From: Myxococcales bacterium
GTDB taxonomy: Bacteria; Myxococcota_A; Polyangia; Haliangiales; Haliangiaceae
Reading direction: 5' to 3'
Assembly: GCA_016794525.1 (NCBI GenBank)
Contig: JAEUJY010000003.1
Location: forward strand, 1 to 37,013
DNA length: 37,013 nucleotides
The notes beneath the pieces were generated by a model. That model was given only the letters and a program-made list of their open reading frames with translations, did not search any database and was not told where the DNA came from. Positions 26,420-35,888 of the stretch are shown piece by piece. Position numbers and translations under genes: made by a program. Within the stretch, counting starts at the first letter, position 1, and each line of letters starts with the position of its first letter.

Positions 26420-28149
26420 CGTGCGAAGCCGGCGTCGAGGAACCCGTAGCTGCCGGTGATGCGCGCGCCGATGAACAGCTCGCCCGCGTCGAGCGTGACG
26501 TCGGCCGCCGCGCGCACGGACGACGCCCGGTTGAACACCCAGGTCCAGCCGGCGGTGCCCCCGATCGCCACGCCGAGGTCGGTGTCGTCGCGATCGTCGT
26601 CGGAGGCGGCCAGCCGCGCGCCGACGTCGAAGGCGCCGACCAGCTCGCCGTGATCGGCGTGGACGAAGTGCCGCCAGGTCGCGTCGGCGCCGACCCGCCA
26701 CGGCGCCGGCACCCCGTCGTCGGCGAGGATCCGGTAGCGCGCGTCGAGGTGCGCGATCGCCTCGCTGGCCAGGCCCAGCTGCCGCGCGGCGGTGGCGGTG
26801 ACCAGCACCAGCTCGGTGCGGCCCTCGGGCACCGCCGGCTCGTCCTCGCGGAGCAGGTACTCCTCGCCGATCTGCAGGCTGACGTCGATCCCGTCCTGGC
26901 GGTGGTCGTAGCTGGGATCGCGCAGCACCTCGATCATGCCGAACGTGGTCGCGGCGTCCGGCTCGCCCAGCAGCACGCCGGCCTCGCGCAGGATGGCGAC
27001 CGTCGCGGTCAGCTGGCGGAAGCCGGTACGATCGCGGCGGGTGTCCCACCACACCGACTGCAGCTTGGCCGCGAGGTCGTCGTCGATCGGCCGGCCCAGC
27101 GCGCGGCCCGCCTCGAGCAGCGCCTCGAGCTGCTTGACCCGCAGCCGCGGGCCGCGATCGATGATGCGGCCGTAGCCGCCGCCGATCGCGACGCCGAGGT
27201 CGGCGGCGGTGCGGCCGTCCTTGTAGGCGTCCATCGGGTCGTCGCGGATGACCGACAGGTACTGCAGCTGGCCGGCGATCACCGCGCGGCCGATGCCGTA
27301 GACGCCGGGGCCGGCGTAGGCGCGGAACTGGCCGCCGCCGTCGATGTCGACGATCACCGCGCGCGACCGGGCCGGCCCCTCGGGGTTGAGGTAGCCGGCG
27401 ACGACGCGGGCGCCGGCCTCGGCGCCCCACGCGGTCTTGTCGCGATCGATCCACCGCGCGTAGCGGCCGCTGGCGTCGAGATCGAACGCCGTGCGATCGC
27501 GGACCGAGTCGTAGCCGAGCGACGCGGCGCCGACCGCGAAGGTCAGCTCCTCGCGCTGCGCCAGCACGTCGGGCGCGAAGCGATCGGTGGACGGCGGGGC
27601 CGGGGTGCGGGTGCCGAGCAAGTCGGGCACGCCGTCGGGCGGCGCGATCGCGCCGCCGGTGCCGCCGGTGCCGCCGCCGTCGTCGGGCGGCGAGACGTCG
27701 CGATCCGGCGGGGGCGGGGGCGGGGTGGGATCGTCGGGCGGCGGGGGCGGCGGCGGCGGCGTGGCCGGGGCGCCCAGCTTGGCCAGCGCCTTCTTGGCGA
27801 GGTCGCGCTGCTGGCGATCGCGCGAGCTGTCGGCGGCGATCTTCTCCAGCGTCGGCACCGCGCTCTTGTCGCCGAGCGCGCCCAGCCCCTCGATCGCGAT
27901 CTCGCCGATGACGTCGAACGCCTCGGCGTCGGCCAGCTTGATCAGCGTCGGCACCGCGCGCTTGTCGCCGCTGGCCGCGAGCTTCTTGGCGGCGTCGCGG
28001 CGCTGCTCCTTCCAGGTCGGCCGGTCGACGCCGGCCGGCTGCTTGTCGATCAGCTGGATCAGCGTCGGCACGTCGGCGGGCTGGGCCAGGGCGGGCGCGG
28101 CGGCGGCGGCGGCGAGCGCGGCCGCGAGCACGTACGTCAGGCGGCGCAT
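26407..28149 (-). CDS. exported protein: HEAT repeats, Pro-rich linker, barrel-like domain
   Basis: 580 residues. Signal peptide with a classic AxA site (APALAQ). Residues about 25-125 hold HEAT-type repeats (RDAAKKLAASGDKRAVPTL, then EGLGALGDKSAVPTLEKIA, then KKALAKLG). A linker of Pro runs followed by Gly/Thr runs covers about 126-185. The last ~390 residues alternate polar and hydrophobic residues with many Gly, Tyr and Arg (GVAIGGGYGRII, VGADATWRHF, LGVAIGGTAGWTW, LFIGARITGSYGFLDAGF), suggesting an outer-membrane beta barrel with one inserted helical segment near 400-440. The combination is not one I can name. The ATG overlaps the TGA of the preceding Cys-rich lipoprotein gene by one base, so the two are translationally coupled. 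Confidence 0.75.
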   Translation of the reverse strand: MRRLTYVLAAALAAAAAAPALAQPADVPTLIQLIDKQPAGVDRPTWKEQRRDAAKKLAASGDKRAVPTLIKLADAEAFDVIGEIAIEGLGALGDKSAVPTLEKIAADSSRDRQQRDLAKKALAKLGAPATPPPPPPPPDDPTPPPPPPDRDVSPPDDGGGTGGTGGAIAPPDGVPDLLGTRTPAPPSTDRFAPDVLAQREELTFAVGAASLGYDSVRDRTAFDLDASGRYARWIDRDKTAWGAEAGARVVAGYLNPEGPARSRAVIVDIDGGGQFRAYAGPGVYGIGRAVIAGQLQYLSVIRDDPMDAYKDGRTAADLGVAIGGGYGRIIDRGPRLRVKQLEALLEAGRALGRPIDDDLAAKLQSVWWDTRRDRTGFRQLTATVAILREAGVLLGEPDAATTFGMIEVLRDPSYDHRQDGIDVSLQIGEEYLLREDEPAVPEGRTELVLVTATAARQLGLASEAIAHLDARYRILADDGVPAPWRVGADATWRHFVHADHGELVGAFDVGARLAASDDDRDDTDLGVAIGGTAGWTWVFNRASSVRAAADVTLDAGELFIGARITGSYGFLDAGFARSAQ

Positions 28150-28514
28150 CACTGATCTCCGTACGCGAAGCAGGCCGGCCACTCCCACGGGTGCGGCGAG
28201 CCGGGCGCCAGCAGCTCGTCGCAGGTCGAGCTGGCGATGCAGGCCATGACCAGCTCGGCGCGCCCGGTGGGCAGGCCCTCGAGGGCGCCGACGCAGCGGC
28301 CCCAGTCGCGATCGCCGTCGCCGGCGGCGTCGACCGGCAGGCTGCCGCACTCGACCAGCCGCCAGCAGGCGCCCTCGGGCGTGGTCGGGCTGTCGGCGCA
28401 GCCCGACAGCGCGCCACCAGAGGCGCAGCTGCCGCGAGCGCCGTCGGCGTCTTCGGTGCCATCACAGGCGGCGGTCGCGAGGACCAGCGCAAACCCAAGG
28501 AGCAGACTTCGCAT
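28149..28514 (-). CDS. small cysteine-rich lipoprotein
   Basis: 121 residues. Signal peptide with lipobox (ATAAC, Cys 17). The mature part has eight more cysteines (GSCASGGALSGC, ACWRLVEC, RCVGAL, MACIASSTC, ACFAYG), which suggests several disulfides in the periplasm or on the surface. The pattern of CWRLVECG and a final CF/Y resembles short Cys-rich myxobacterial lipoproteins of unknown role. It is the first gene of a two-gene operon with the HEAT/barrel protein and may be its partner at the outer membrane (inference). TATCAT lies 8 bases before its ATG. Confidence 0.72.
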   Translation of the reverse strand: MRSLLLGFALVLATAACDGTEDADGARGSCASGGALSGCADSPTTPEGACWRLVECGSLPVDAAGDGDRDWGRCVGALEGLPTGRAELVMACIASSTCDELLAPGSPHPWEWPACFAYGDQ

Positions 28515-28522
28515 GGACCGAC

Positions 28523-28528
28523 ATGATA
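28523..28528 (-). promoter_or_regulatory. -10 hexamer of the Cys-rich lipoprotein operon
   Basis: TATCAT on the minus strand, 8 bases before the ATG. Confidence 0.4.
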
Positions 28529-28572
28529 ACGCGGGCGGCTCGGCGCGGCGCGGACGGCGGCGCCGATCACGG

Positions 28573-28602
28573 TTGCGGCGCGCGGGGCGCGCGCGGCATG
28601 CT
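28573..28602 (+). promoter_or_regulatory. promoter of the small exported protein
   Basis: TTGCGG (28573-28578), 18 bases, CATGCT (28597-28602), then 6 bases to the ATG. No Shine-Dalgarno. Confidence 0.5.
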
Positions 28603-28608
28603 GCGGCG

Positions 28609-29073
28609 ATGCGCCACGCCGGGCTCCTCGTCGTCGCCGGGGCGCTCGCCGCGGCGGCCCCGGCCCGCGCCGACGGCGGCGTGCCGCGCTACCAGGTCGT
28701 CGCCGCCGACGTCGCCGCCGACGCGACGATCGCGCTCGGCGTCCACCTCGAGTCGCCCACGGTCAGCGGCTGGGGCGTCGCGGCGTACCTGCTGGTGGCG
28801 CCGGCGATCCACCTCGTCCACGGCGACGGGGGCGACGCCGCGCGCAGCCTGGGGCTGCGGCTGGTGGCGCCGGTCGGCGGCGCCTTCGCGGGTGGCCTGG
28901 TCGGCCTCGCCGCCGGCAGCGGCAAGGACGCGCTCGCCACCGGGTTCGGCGGCCTGGTCGTCGGCGCGGTGCTGGGCACGCTCGCGGTCGAGCTCTACGA
29001 CGTCGCGGTGCTCGCCGGCCCGGCCGAGGCCGCCGCCGCGCCGCGCGTGGTGTCGTTCGGCGGCCAGTTCTGA
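28609..29073 (+). CDS. small exported/membrane protein of unknown function
   Basis: 154 residues. Cleavable signal peptide (GALAAAAPARADGG). The mature part has three hydrophobic segments rich in Gly and Ala: GWGVAAYLLVAPAIHLV, LRLVAPVGGAFAGGLVGLAAG, and FGGLVVGAVLGTLAVEL, the last two with glycine-zipper spacing. This pattern is common in small myxobacterial proteins that sit in a membrane. No catalytic residue or family is recognised. The ATG sits 6 bases after a CATGCT -10. A double hairpin follows the stop within 13 bases. Confidence 0.75.
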   Translation: MRHAGLLVVAGALAAAAPARADGGVPRYQVVAADVAADATIALGVHLESPTVSGWGVAAYLLVAPAIHLVHGDGGDAARSLGLRLVAPVGGAFAGGLVGLAAGSGKDALATGFGGLVVGAVLGTLAVELYDVAVLAGPAEAAAAPRVVSFGGQF

Positions 29074-29084
29074 TCGTCGGCCGC

Positions 29085-29145
29085 GCTCGCCGGGGGCATG
29101 TCCCCGGCGAGGGGAGGCGCGGCGACGCCTGGAACTCAGCGCTCG
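29085..29145. repeat. double-hairpin element, copy A
   Basis: Stem CTCGCCGGGG (29086-29095) with CCCCGGCGAG (29102-29111), then a weaker second stem AGGCG/CGCCT, then ACTCAG and CGCTCG. It is a diverged copy of the element at 29203-29270, 118 bases downstream. Confidence 0.7.
29086..29111. terminator. 10-bp hairpin after the small exported protein gene
   Basis: Perfect 10-bp stem with a 6-base loop (GCATGT), 13 bases after the stop codon at 29073. No T tract. Confidence 0.5.
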
Positions 29146-29202
29146 TCAGTTGTTCGGACGAGCAACGGTCCGCGCGCCGGGCGTCTCGCGTCCTGGTGGG
29201 AG

Positions 29203-29270
29203 GCTCGGCGGGGACCTGGCCCCGCCGAGGGAGGTGCGGCGACGCACCTCCTAATACTCAGTAGCGCTCG
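29203..29270. repeat. double-hairpin element, copy B
   Basis: Stem CTCGGCGGGG with CCCCGCCGAG, then a perfect 9-bp stem GGAGGTGCG/CGCACCTCC closed by a GCGA tetraloop, then ACTCAGTAGCGCTCG. Against copy A the first stem shows a compensatory C-G to G-C exchange. The right end covers the stop and last codons of the minus-strand zinc-ribbon gene. Confidence 0.7.
29204..29251 (-). terminator. paired hairpins after the zinc-ribbon gene
   Basis: Two adjacent perfect stems (10 bp and 9 bp) begin 7 bases beyond the stop of the minus-strand gene. They probably end or stabilise the 3' end of the purM-to-zinc-ribbon transcript (inference). Confidence 0.5.
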
Positions 29271-29656
29271 GCCGGCGGCAATGTCTCGAGCCACGGGAAG
29301 CGCGTCCGGGGCACGCGGCGATCGAGCAGGTTCAGCACGCCGAGGCCGACCGCCGCCATCAGCAAGATCTGATCGGCCAGGAACGGCAGCGCGATCGTGT
29401 GGGCGCGCAGCTTCCAGAACCCGGGGATGAACCAGCACGCGCCGATCGTGACCATGCCGGTCACGACGCCGATCATCCGGTTGCGTCCCGACGCGCGATC
29501 GAGCCGCCGCTGGTCGGTCTCGACCAGCAGGTCGCGCACGCTCGACCGGCGCACGTCGATCAGCTGATCGAACCGGCAGCGCGCGCACGCCGCCGCCTCG
29601 ACCTGCAACAGCCCGCACTGCGAGCACGCGAACCACGTCGCCTCCGGGGCAGCCAT
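29258..29656 (-). CDS. zinc-ribbon membrane protein
   Basis: 132 residues. The N-terminal ATWFACSQCGLLQVEAAACARC gives C-x2-C-x10-C-x2-C, a zinc ribbon; a polar, Arg-rich stretch (30-60) follows, then two membrane helices (about 61-80, MIGVVTGMVTIGACWFI, and about 88-108, ALPFLADQILLMAAVGLGVL). It lies 35 bases downstream of the EtfD gene on the same strand and is probably co-transcribed with it. No catalytic motif; it could help assemble or regulate the neighbouring complex, but that is a guess from position. Confidence 0.75.
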   Translation of the reverse strand: MAAPEATWFACSQCGLLQVEAAACARCRFDQLIDVRRSSVRDLLVETDQRRLDRASGRNRMIGVVTGMVTIGACWFIPGFWKLRAHTIALPFLADQILLMAAVGLGVLNLLDRRVPRTRFPWLETLPPAERY

Positions 29657-29691
29657 CCCGCGACGCTGCCAGACCCCGCCGCCCGGCGCAA

Positions 29692-31851
<2,160 letters not shown>

Positions 31852-31871
31852 GCGTGCCTCGCCCTCGTTTA

Positions 31872-31915
31872 ACACGCAGCGTCGCGGCGTGTCTCGCCGG
31901 AGGTCTGATCTCCGG
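31872..31915 (-). promoter_or_regulatory. two inverted repeats upstream of etfD-like gene
   Basis: ACACGC-N9-GCGTGT at 31872-31892 and CCGGAG-N7-CTCCGG at 31897-31915, within the 108-base gap before the EtfD start. They may be an operator and a hairpin of the leader; no clear -35/-10 pair was found here. Confidence 0.35.
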
Positions 31916-31959
31916 GTGACGCCGGCTCGGGGCGGGCGGCGGTGGCCGCGCGCGGCGGC

Positions 31960-33459
31960 TCAGGCCGAGACGACCTCGTCGCGGAGGTAGTCGCGCTTCT
32001 TGCCGGCGATGTTGCAGGCGATCCGCGCGGCGTGCCACGCGACCGCCAGCTCGCCGTCGAGGCCGAGCGCCGGCAGCACCTGGGGCGAGGCCAGGGTCAG
32101 GTGCTTGACCCCGGTGGCGTAGGGCACGCCGGCCAGGCCGCCGCCGCCCTCGAGGTTGCCCTTCCAGCGCGGGGGCAGCGGCGCGGGGCCGCCGCGCGGC
32201 GGGTCGTAGCCGCCGCGGCCGCCCGGCACGACCGGAGCGATCCCGTCGTAGGGCGAGTGCATGACGATCAGGTGCTGCTGCGCGAACGGGACGATCTCCT
32301 CGACCCGGGCCAGCAGGCGGGCGCGGAACGCCGCCAGCGCCGCCAGATCGGGGGGCTCGTCGGAGGCGCCGCGGGCGATCAGCGCGGTGACGTTGAGGAT
32401 CACCCGGCCCTGATCGTCGGGCTCGGCGGCGTGGATCGCGAACGCGTTGTCGCCGTCGAGCGGCGCCGCCGGATCGACCACGCCGAGCACGACCGGCGCC
32501 ATGCCCTCGGGCACCGCGGCGGCGTCGATCACCAGGTTGATCGCGTAGCTCCAGCCGGCCAGCGCGGCGCCGCTCGCGAGCTCGACGAGGCGCTTGGGCG
32601 GCTTCTTGCCGAACAGCGGCACCAGCTCGCCGACCGGCAACGCCGACACCACCTGGCCGGCGCCCAGCTCCTCGCCGGTGTCGAGCTTGACCGCGTTGAG
32701 CTTGGTCCACCCCGACACCAGCTCGGCCGCGACGCCGCCGCGCAGCTCGCCGCCGGCGGCGGTCAGCTTCTCGCGCAGCAGCTCGCGCAGGCCGGTGCCG
32801 TCGCCGCGCAGCTCGGGGGCGCCGGCGCGCCACAGCTCGAGCGCGCGGGCCATCGCCAGCGGCGGCGGGGCCAGCGCGGCGCCGCCCACGACCGCGGGCA
32901 GGGCCGTGAGCGCGGCCAGGAGCGGCGCCTCGGCCAGCGCCTGCCACCACGCCGCGGCGGCCTCGGTGGCGCGCGCGGCCTGCTTGACCGCGTCGCGGCG
33001 CTCGAAGAAGCCGACGCCCGGGAACGCGTCGTCGCCGGTGAGCAGCGCGTCGCCGGCCTTGGCCACCTCGGCGGCCTGGTCCCACGCGGCCAGCGCGCGC
33101 TCGGCGTGATCGGGCAGCTCGCGCACCAGCTCCTTGGCCTGGCCGGCGGCGTCGGCCAGCAGGTCGACGCGGGCGTCGGGGCCGACCACCTGCGCGGTGA
33201 CCCGCGCGTCGCGGACCTTGCGCTTGAGCGCGTGATCGAGGCCGAGCTCGCGCACGACGCGCGCGGCGGCGCCGGCGCCGCGGCCGGGCAGGACCGCCAG
33301 CGCGGTCGGCAGCTTGAGCGGCCCCAGCGGGTAGCGATCGGGGCGGGCCTCGTCGGTCAGCACCAGCGTGCGCATGCCGCGGCGGGCGCACAGCGCGGCG
33401 CAGGCCAGCCCGGCGGTGGCGTCGCCGAGGACGATCAGCTCATACGAGTTGGTCGGCAC
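31960..33459 (-). CDS. FAD-dependent oxidoreductase (amine oxidase/phytoene desaturase-like)
   Basis: 499 residues from a GTG. The N-terminal beta-alpha-beta unit YELIVLGDATAGLACAALCARRG with a following TLVLTDE end-strand marks an FAD-binding Rossmann fold, though the Gly loop is GDATAG (second Gly is Ala). A mid-protein LRELLREKLTAAGGELRGGV segment matches the NAD(P)/FAD enzyme pattern in which a side domain builds on the substrate, and VVSALPVGELVPLFG is the usual second FAD contact. The C-terminal ASPQVLPALGLDGELAVAWHAARIA is the FAD-closing helix of that superfamily. Substrate unknown. Its start overlaps the purN stop by 20 bases and EtfD follows, so it may donate electrons to EtfD (inference). 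Confidence 0.8.
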   Translation of the reverse strand: MPTNSYELIVLGDATAGLACAALCARRGMRTLVLTDEARPDRYPLGPLKLPTALAVLPGRGAGAAARVVRELGLDHALKRKVRDARVTAQVVGPDARVDLLADAAGQAKELVRELPDHAERALAAWDQAAEVAKAGDALLTGDDAFPGVGFFERRDAVKQAARATEAAAAWWQALAEAPLLAALTALPAVVGGAALAPPPLAMARALELWRAGAPELRGDGTGLRELLREKLTAAGGELRGGVAAELVSGWTKLNAVKLDTGEELGAGQVVSALPVGELVPLFGKKPPKRLVELASGAALAGWSYAINLVIDAAAVPEGMAPVVLGVVDPAAPLDGDNAFAIHAAEPDDQGRVILNVTALIARGASDEPPDLAALAAFRARLLARVEEIVPFAQQHLIVMHSPYDGIAPVVPGGRGGYDPPRGGPAPLPPRWKGNLEGGGGLAGVPYATGVKHLTLASPQVLPALGLDGELAVAWHAARIACNIAGKKRDYLRDEVVSA

Positions 33460-34072
33460 CTGGCCCTCCCGGCGCGACGGTGACCACCCGGCCGGCGACG
33501 GCGACCCGCCCCGCGGCCAGCGCCTGCACGACCGCGGGCAGGAGCCGGTGCTCCTCGACCTGGATGCGGTGGTGCAGCGCGGCGGCGTCGTCGGCGGCGA
33601 GGATCGGCACCGCGCGCTGCGCGATGATCGGGCCGGTGTCGACGCCGCCGTCGACGAAGTGGACGGTGACGCCGGTGACCTTGGCGCCGTGGGCCAGCGC
33701 CTGGGCCGGCGCGTCGACGCCGGGGAACGCCGGCAGGAGCGCCGGGTGGGTGTTGACGATCCGCAGCGGGAACCGCTCGATGAAGGTCGTGGTCAGCACC
33801 CGCATGAACCCGGCCAGCACCACCGCCTCGACCTCGTGGCGGGCCAGCTCGGCGAGCAGCGCCCGCTCGAACGCGGCGCGATCGGCGAACGCCTTGTGAT
33901 CGATCGTCACCGCGGGCTTGCCGGCGGCGGCGGCGCGATCGAGGGCGAGGGCGCCGGGGCGGTTCGAGATGACGACCGCGATCGTCGCCGGCGCCAGCGC
34001 CCCGGCCGCCTCGGCGGCGAGGAGCGCCCCGAGGTTGGTGCCGCGCCCCGACACCAGCACGCCGACCTTCAT
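33440..34072 (-). CDS. purN: phosphoribosylglycinamide formyltransferase
   Basis: 210 residues, normal for PurN, which moves a formyl group from 10-formyltetrahydrofolate to GAR in purine synthesis. Landmarks: MKVGVLVSGRGTNL at the start, VISNRPGA, LAGFMRVLTTTFIERF, the catalytic NTHPALLPAFPG (Asn and His), GVTVHFVDGGVDTGPIIAQ (catalytic Asp), and VEEHRLLPAVV. The ATG overlaps the purM stop (ATGA); its own stop overlaps the start of the FAD gene by 20 bases, so it is the middle of a translationally coupled trio. Confidence 0.97.
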   Translation of the reverse strand: MKVGVLVSGRGTNLGALLAAEAAGALAPATIAVVISNRPGALALDRAAAAGKPAVTIDHKAFADRAAFERALLAELARHEVEAVVLAGFMRVLTTTFIERFPLRIVNTHPALLPAFPGVDAPAQALAHGAKVTGVTVHFVDGGVDTGPIIAQRAVPILAADDAAALHHRIQVEEHRLLPAVVQALAAGRVAVAGRVVTVAPGGPGADQLV

Positions 34073-35106
34073 GCGTGGTCCCCGACGAAGCGGGTGGGCT
34101 CCCCGCCGGCGCGCGGCACCAGGCGGCCGATCGTCCGGCCGCGCCACGGCGCCAGCGCCGCCAGCGCCGCGTCGGCGTGGGCCTCGGGCACGACGATCGT
34201 CATGCCGACGCCGAGGTTGAACGTGCGGCGCAGCTCCGGGGTGGCGACGCCGGCCGAGGCGATCAGCCGCATCACGCCCGGCACCTCCCAGGTCGCCGGA
34301 TCGAGCTCGATCGCCAGCGCGTCGTCGGCGAAGATCCGCGGCGGGTTCTCGACCAGCCCGCCGCCGGTGATGTGGGCCGCGGCCTTCCACGGCAGCGCGG
34401 CGATCGCGCGGAACGCCGGGGTGTAGATGATCGTCGGCGTCAACAGCGCGTCGGCGACGGTGGCACCGCCCAGCTCGGCCGGGGTCGCGTCCCAGGCCAG
34501 GCCCAGCACCTCGAGCACGACCTTGCGCGCCAGCGAGTGGCCGTTGGAGTGCAGGCCGCTCGACGGCAGGCCGATGATCACGTCGCCGGCGACCAGGTCG
34601 GCCCGGGGCCGGATCTCGCTCTTGTCGACGACGCCGACGCAGAACCCGGCCAGGTCGTAGTCGTCCTTGGCGTACAGCCCGGGCAGCTCGGCGGTCTCGC
34701 CGCCGACCAGCGCGCAGCCGGCCTGCCGGCAGCCCTCGGCGATGCCGGCGATGACCCGGCTGGCGACCTCGACGTCGAGCTTGCCGGCGGCGAAGTAGTC
34801 GAGGAAGAACAGCGGATCGGCGCCGGTCACCAGCACGTCGTTGACGCACATCGCGACCAGGTCGATGCCGACGGTGTCGTGGCGACCGGTGGCCAGCGCC
34901 GTCTTGAGCTTGGTGCCGACGCCGTCGGTGCCCGACACCAGGATCGGCTCGCGCAGCCCGGTCGGGATCCGGCACAGCGCCGCGAAGCCGCCGATGCCGC
35001 CGAGCACTTCCGGGCGCATCGTCGAGCGCGCCAGCGGCCGGATGCGGTCGATCAGGGCGTTGCCGGCGTCGATGTCGACGCCCGCGTCCTTGTAGGTGAT
35101 CGCCAT
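34069..35106 (-). CDS. purM: phosphoribosylformylglycinamidine cyclo-ligase (AIR synthetase)
   Basis: 345 residues, the same length as the E. coli enzyme. It closes the imidazole ring of AIR with ATP, one step after PurL. Landmarks: ITYKDAGVDIDAGN, the glycine/aspartate-rich ILVSGTDGVGTKLK, IDLVAMCVNDVLVTGADPLFFLDYFA, GCALVGGETAELPG, DVIIGLPSSGLHSNG, and ITGGGLVENPPRI. It heads the minus-strand run purM, purN, FAD protein. No Shine-Dalgarno is obvious; upstream, on the minus strand, a TTGACC lies within the purM/GT2 divergent gap but without a good -10. Confidence 0.98.
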   Translation of the reverse strand: MAITYKDAGVDIDAGNALIDRIRPLARSTMRPEVLGGIGGFAALCRIPTGLREPILVSGTDGVGTKLKTALATGRHDTVGIDLVAMCVNDVLVTGADPLFFLDYFAAGKLDVEVASRVIAGIAEGCRQAGCALVGGETAELPGLYAKDDYDLAGFCVGVVDKSEIRPRADLVAGDVIIGLPSSGLHSNGHSLARKVVLEVLGLAWDATPAELGGATVADALLTPTIIYTPAFRAIAALPWKAAAHITGGGLVENPPRIFADDALAIELDPATWEVPGVMRLIASAGVATPELRRTFNLGVGMTIVVPEAHADAALAALAPWRGRTIGRLVPRAGGEPTRFVGDHA

Positions 35107-35174
35107 CGGGTGCGGATGTCGCACAAATCGGGCGGTCGGCATAGCGGTCAAGGCCCGGAAGCGCCGTCCTGGTT

Positions 35175-35203
35175 TTGACACCGCGGCGGCGGCGCCGCAT
35201 GCT
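35175..35203 (+). promoter_or_regulatory. promoter of the GT2-like gene
   Basis: Perfect -35 TTGACA (35175-35180), 17 bases, CATGCT (35198-35203), then 6 bases to the GTG start. The best -35 in the window; it predicts a leaderless mRNA. Confidence 0.7.
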
Positions 35204-35209
35204 GGCGGG

Positions 35210-35869
35210 GTGACCCGCGCGCGCACGGACGTCGTGATCCCGGCCCGTGACGCCGAGCGCGATCTGCCGACGACGCTCGATCGCGCGTGCCTGCGAGAGC
35301 TGCGCTCGCTGATCGTGATCGACCGCGGCTCGGCCGATGGTACCGCCGGGGTGGCCCGCGATCTGGGCGCCGTCGTGCTGCGCGAGACCGCCGGCGGCTA
35401 CGGCGCGGCGTGCCTGCGCGCGCTGGCGCACTTCGCCGAGCAGCCCGAGGACCCCGACGTCGTCGTCTTCGCGCCGCCGACGGCGCGGCTCGACGTCGGG
35501 CAGCTGCGCCGGCTGCTGGCGCCGATCGAGAGCGGCGAGGCCGAGCTGGCGATCGGCGGCGCGCCGGCGGCGCGGCTGCGCGATCGTGCGGTCGGCCGCC
35601 TGATCGACGCGGTCTACGGCCACCGCTTCGGCCGGCCCGGCCCGATCCGCGCGATCCGCTACCCGGCGCTGGTGGCGCTGGGCATGAGCGATCGCGGCGA
35701 CGGCTGGGACGTCGAGATGCTGGTGCGGGCGCTGCGCCTGGGCGTCGGCATCGTCGAGGTCGACCTCGGCACGGCGGTCGATCCCCGGCCGACCGGCGGC
35801 GTCAAGGCCGCGTGCGCGGCGGGCGGGCGATCGCTGTTCCACATCCTGCGCCACGCCACCGTGCGATGA
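35210..35869 (+). CDS. GT2-like (dolichyl-phosphate mannosyltransferase-type) protein, DXD motif lost
   Basis: 219 residues, GT-A fold. TDVVIPARDAERDLP and LIVIDRGSADGTAGVARDLGAVVLRE match the nucleotide-sugar half of family 2 enzymes acting on polyprenyl phosphates, and GGYGAACLRAL is the usual following helix. Where those enzymes have DXD(G) for the metal, this one reads FAPPTARLD, so metal binding and catalysis are doubtful. The acceptor half (RLLAPIESGEAELAIGG, GWDVEMLVRALRLG) is well kept. Either a divergent active site or a non-catalytic relative. The GTG start is set by the promoter just upstream; the CRP-like gene follows after 19 bases and is probably co-transcribed. Confidence 0.82.
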   Translation: MTRARTDVVIPARDAERDLPTTLDRACLRELRSLIVIDRGSADGTAGVARDLGAVVLRETAGGYGAACLRALAHFAEQPEDPDVVVFAPPTARLDVGQLRRLLAPIESGEAELAIGGAPAARLRDRAVGRLIDAVYGHRFGRPGPIRAIRYPALVALGMSDRGDGWDVEMLVRALRLGVGIVEVDLGTAVDPRPTGGVKAACAAGGRSLFHILRHATVR

Positions 35870-35888
35870 TGGAGACGGGAGAGTCGAC

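Noticed and set aside
27640-27770. Low-complexity G-rich tract
   Set aside because: It encodes the Pro- and Gly-run linker of the HEAT/barrel protein in the minus-strand frame.
24535-28155. A 1206-codon open frame on the plus strand
   Set aside because: It lies antisense to the GMC oxidoreductase and HEAT/barrel genes, has Arg/Gln/Gly/His-rich composition with no domain, and reflects the lack of stop codons in GC-rich DNA.
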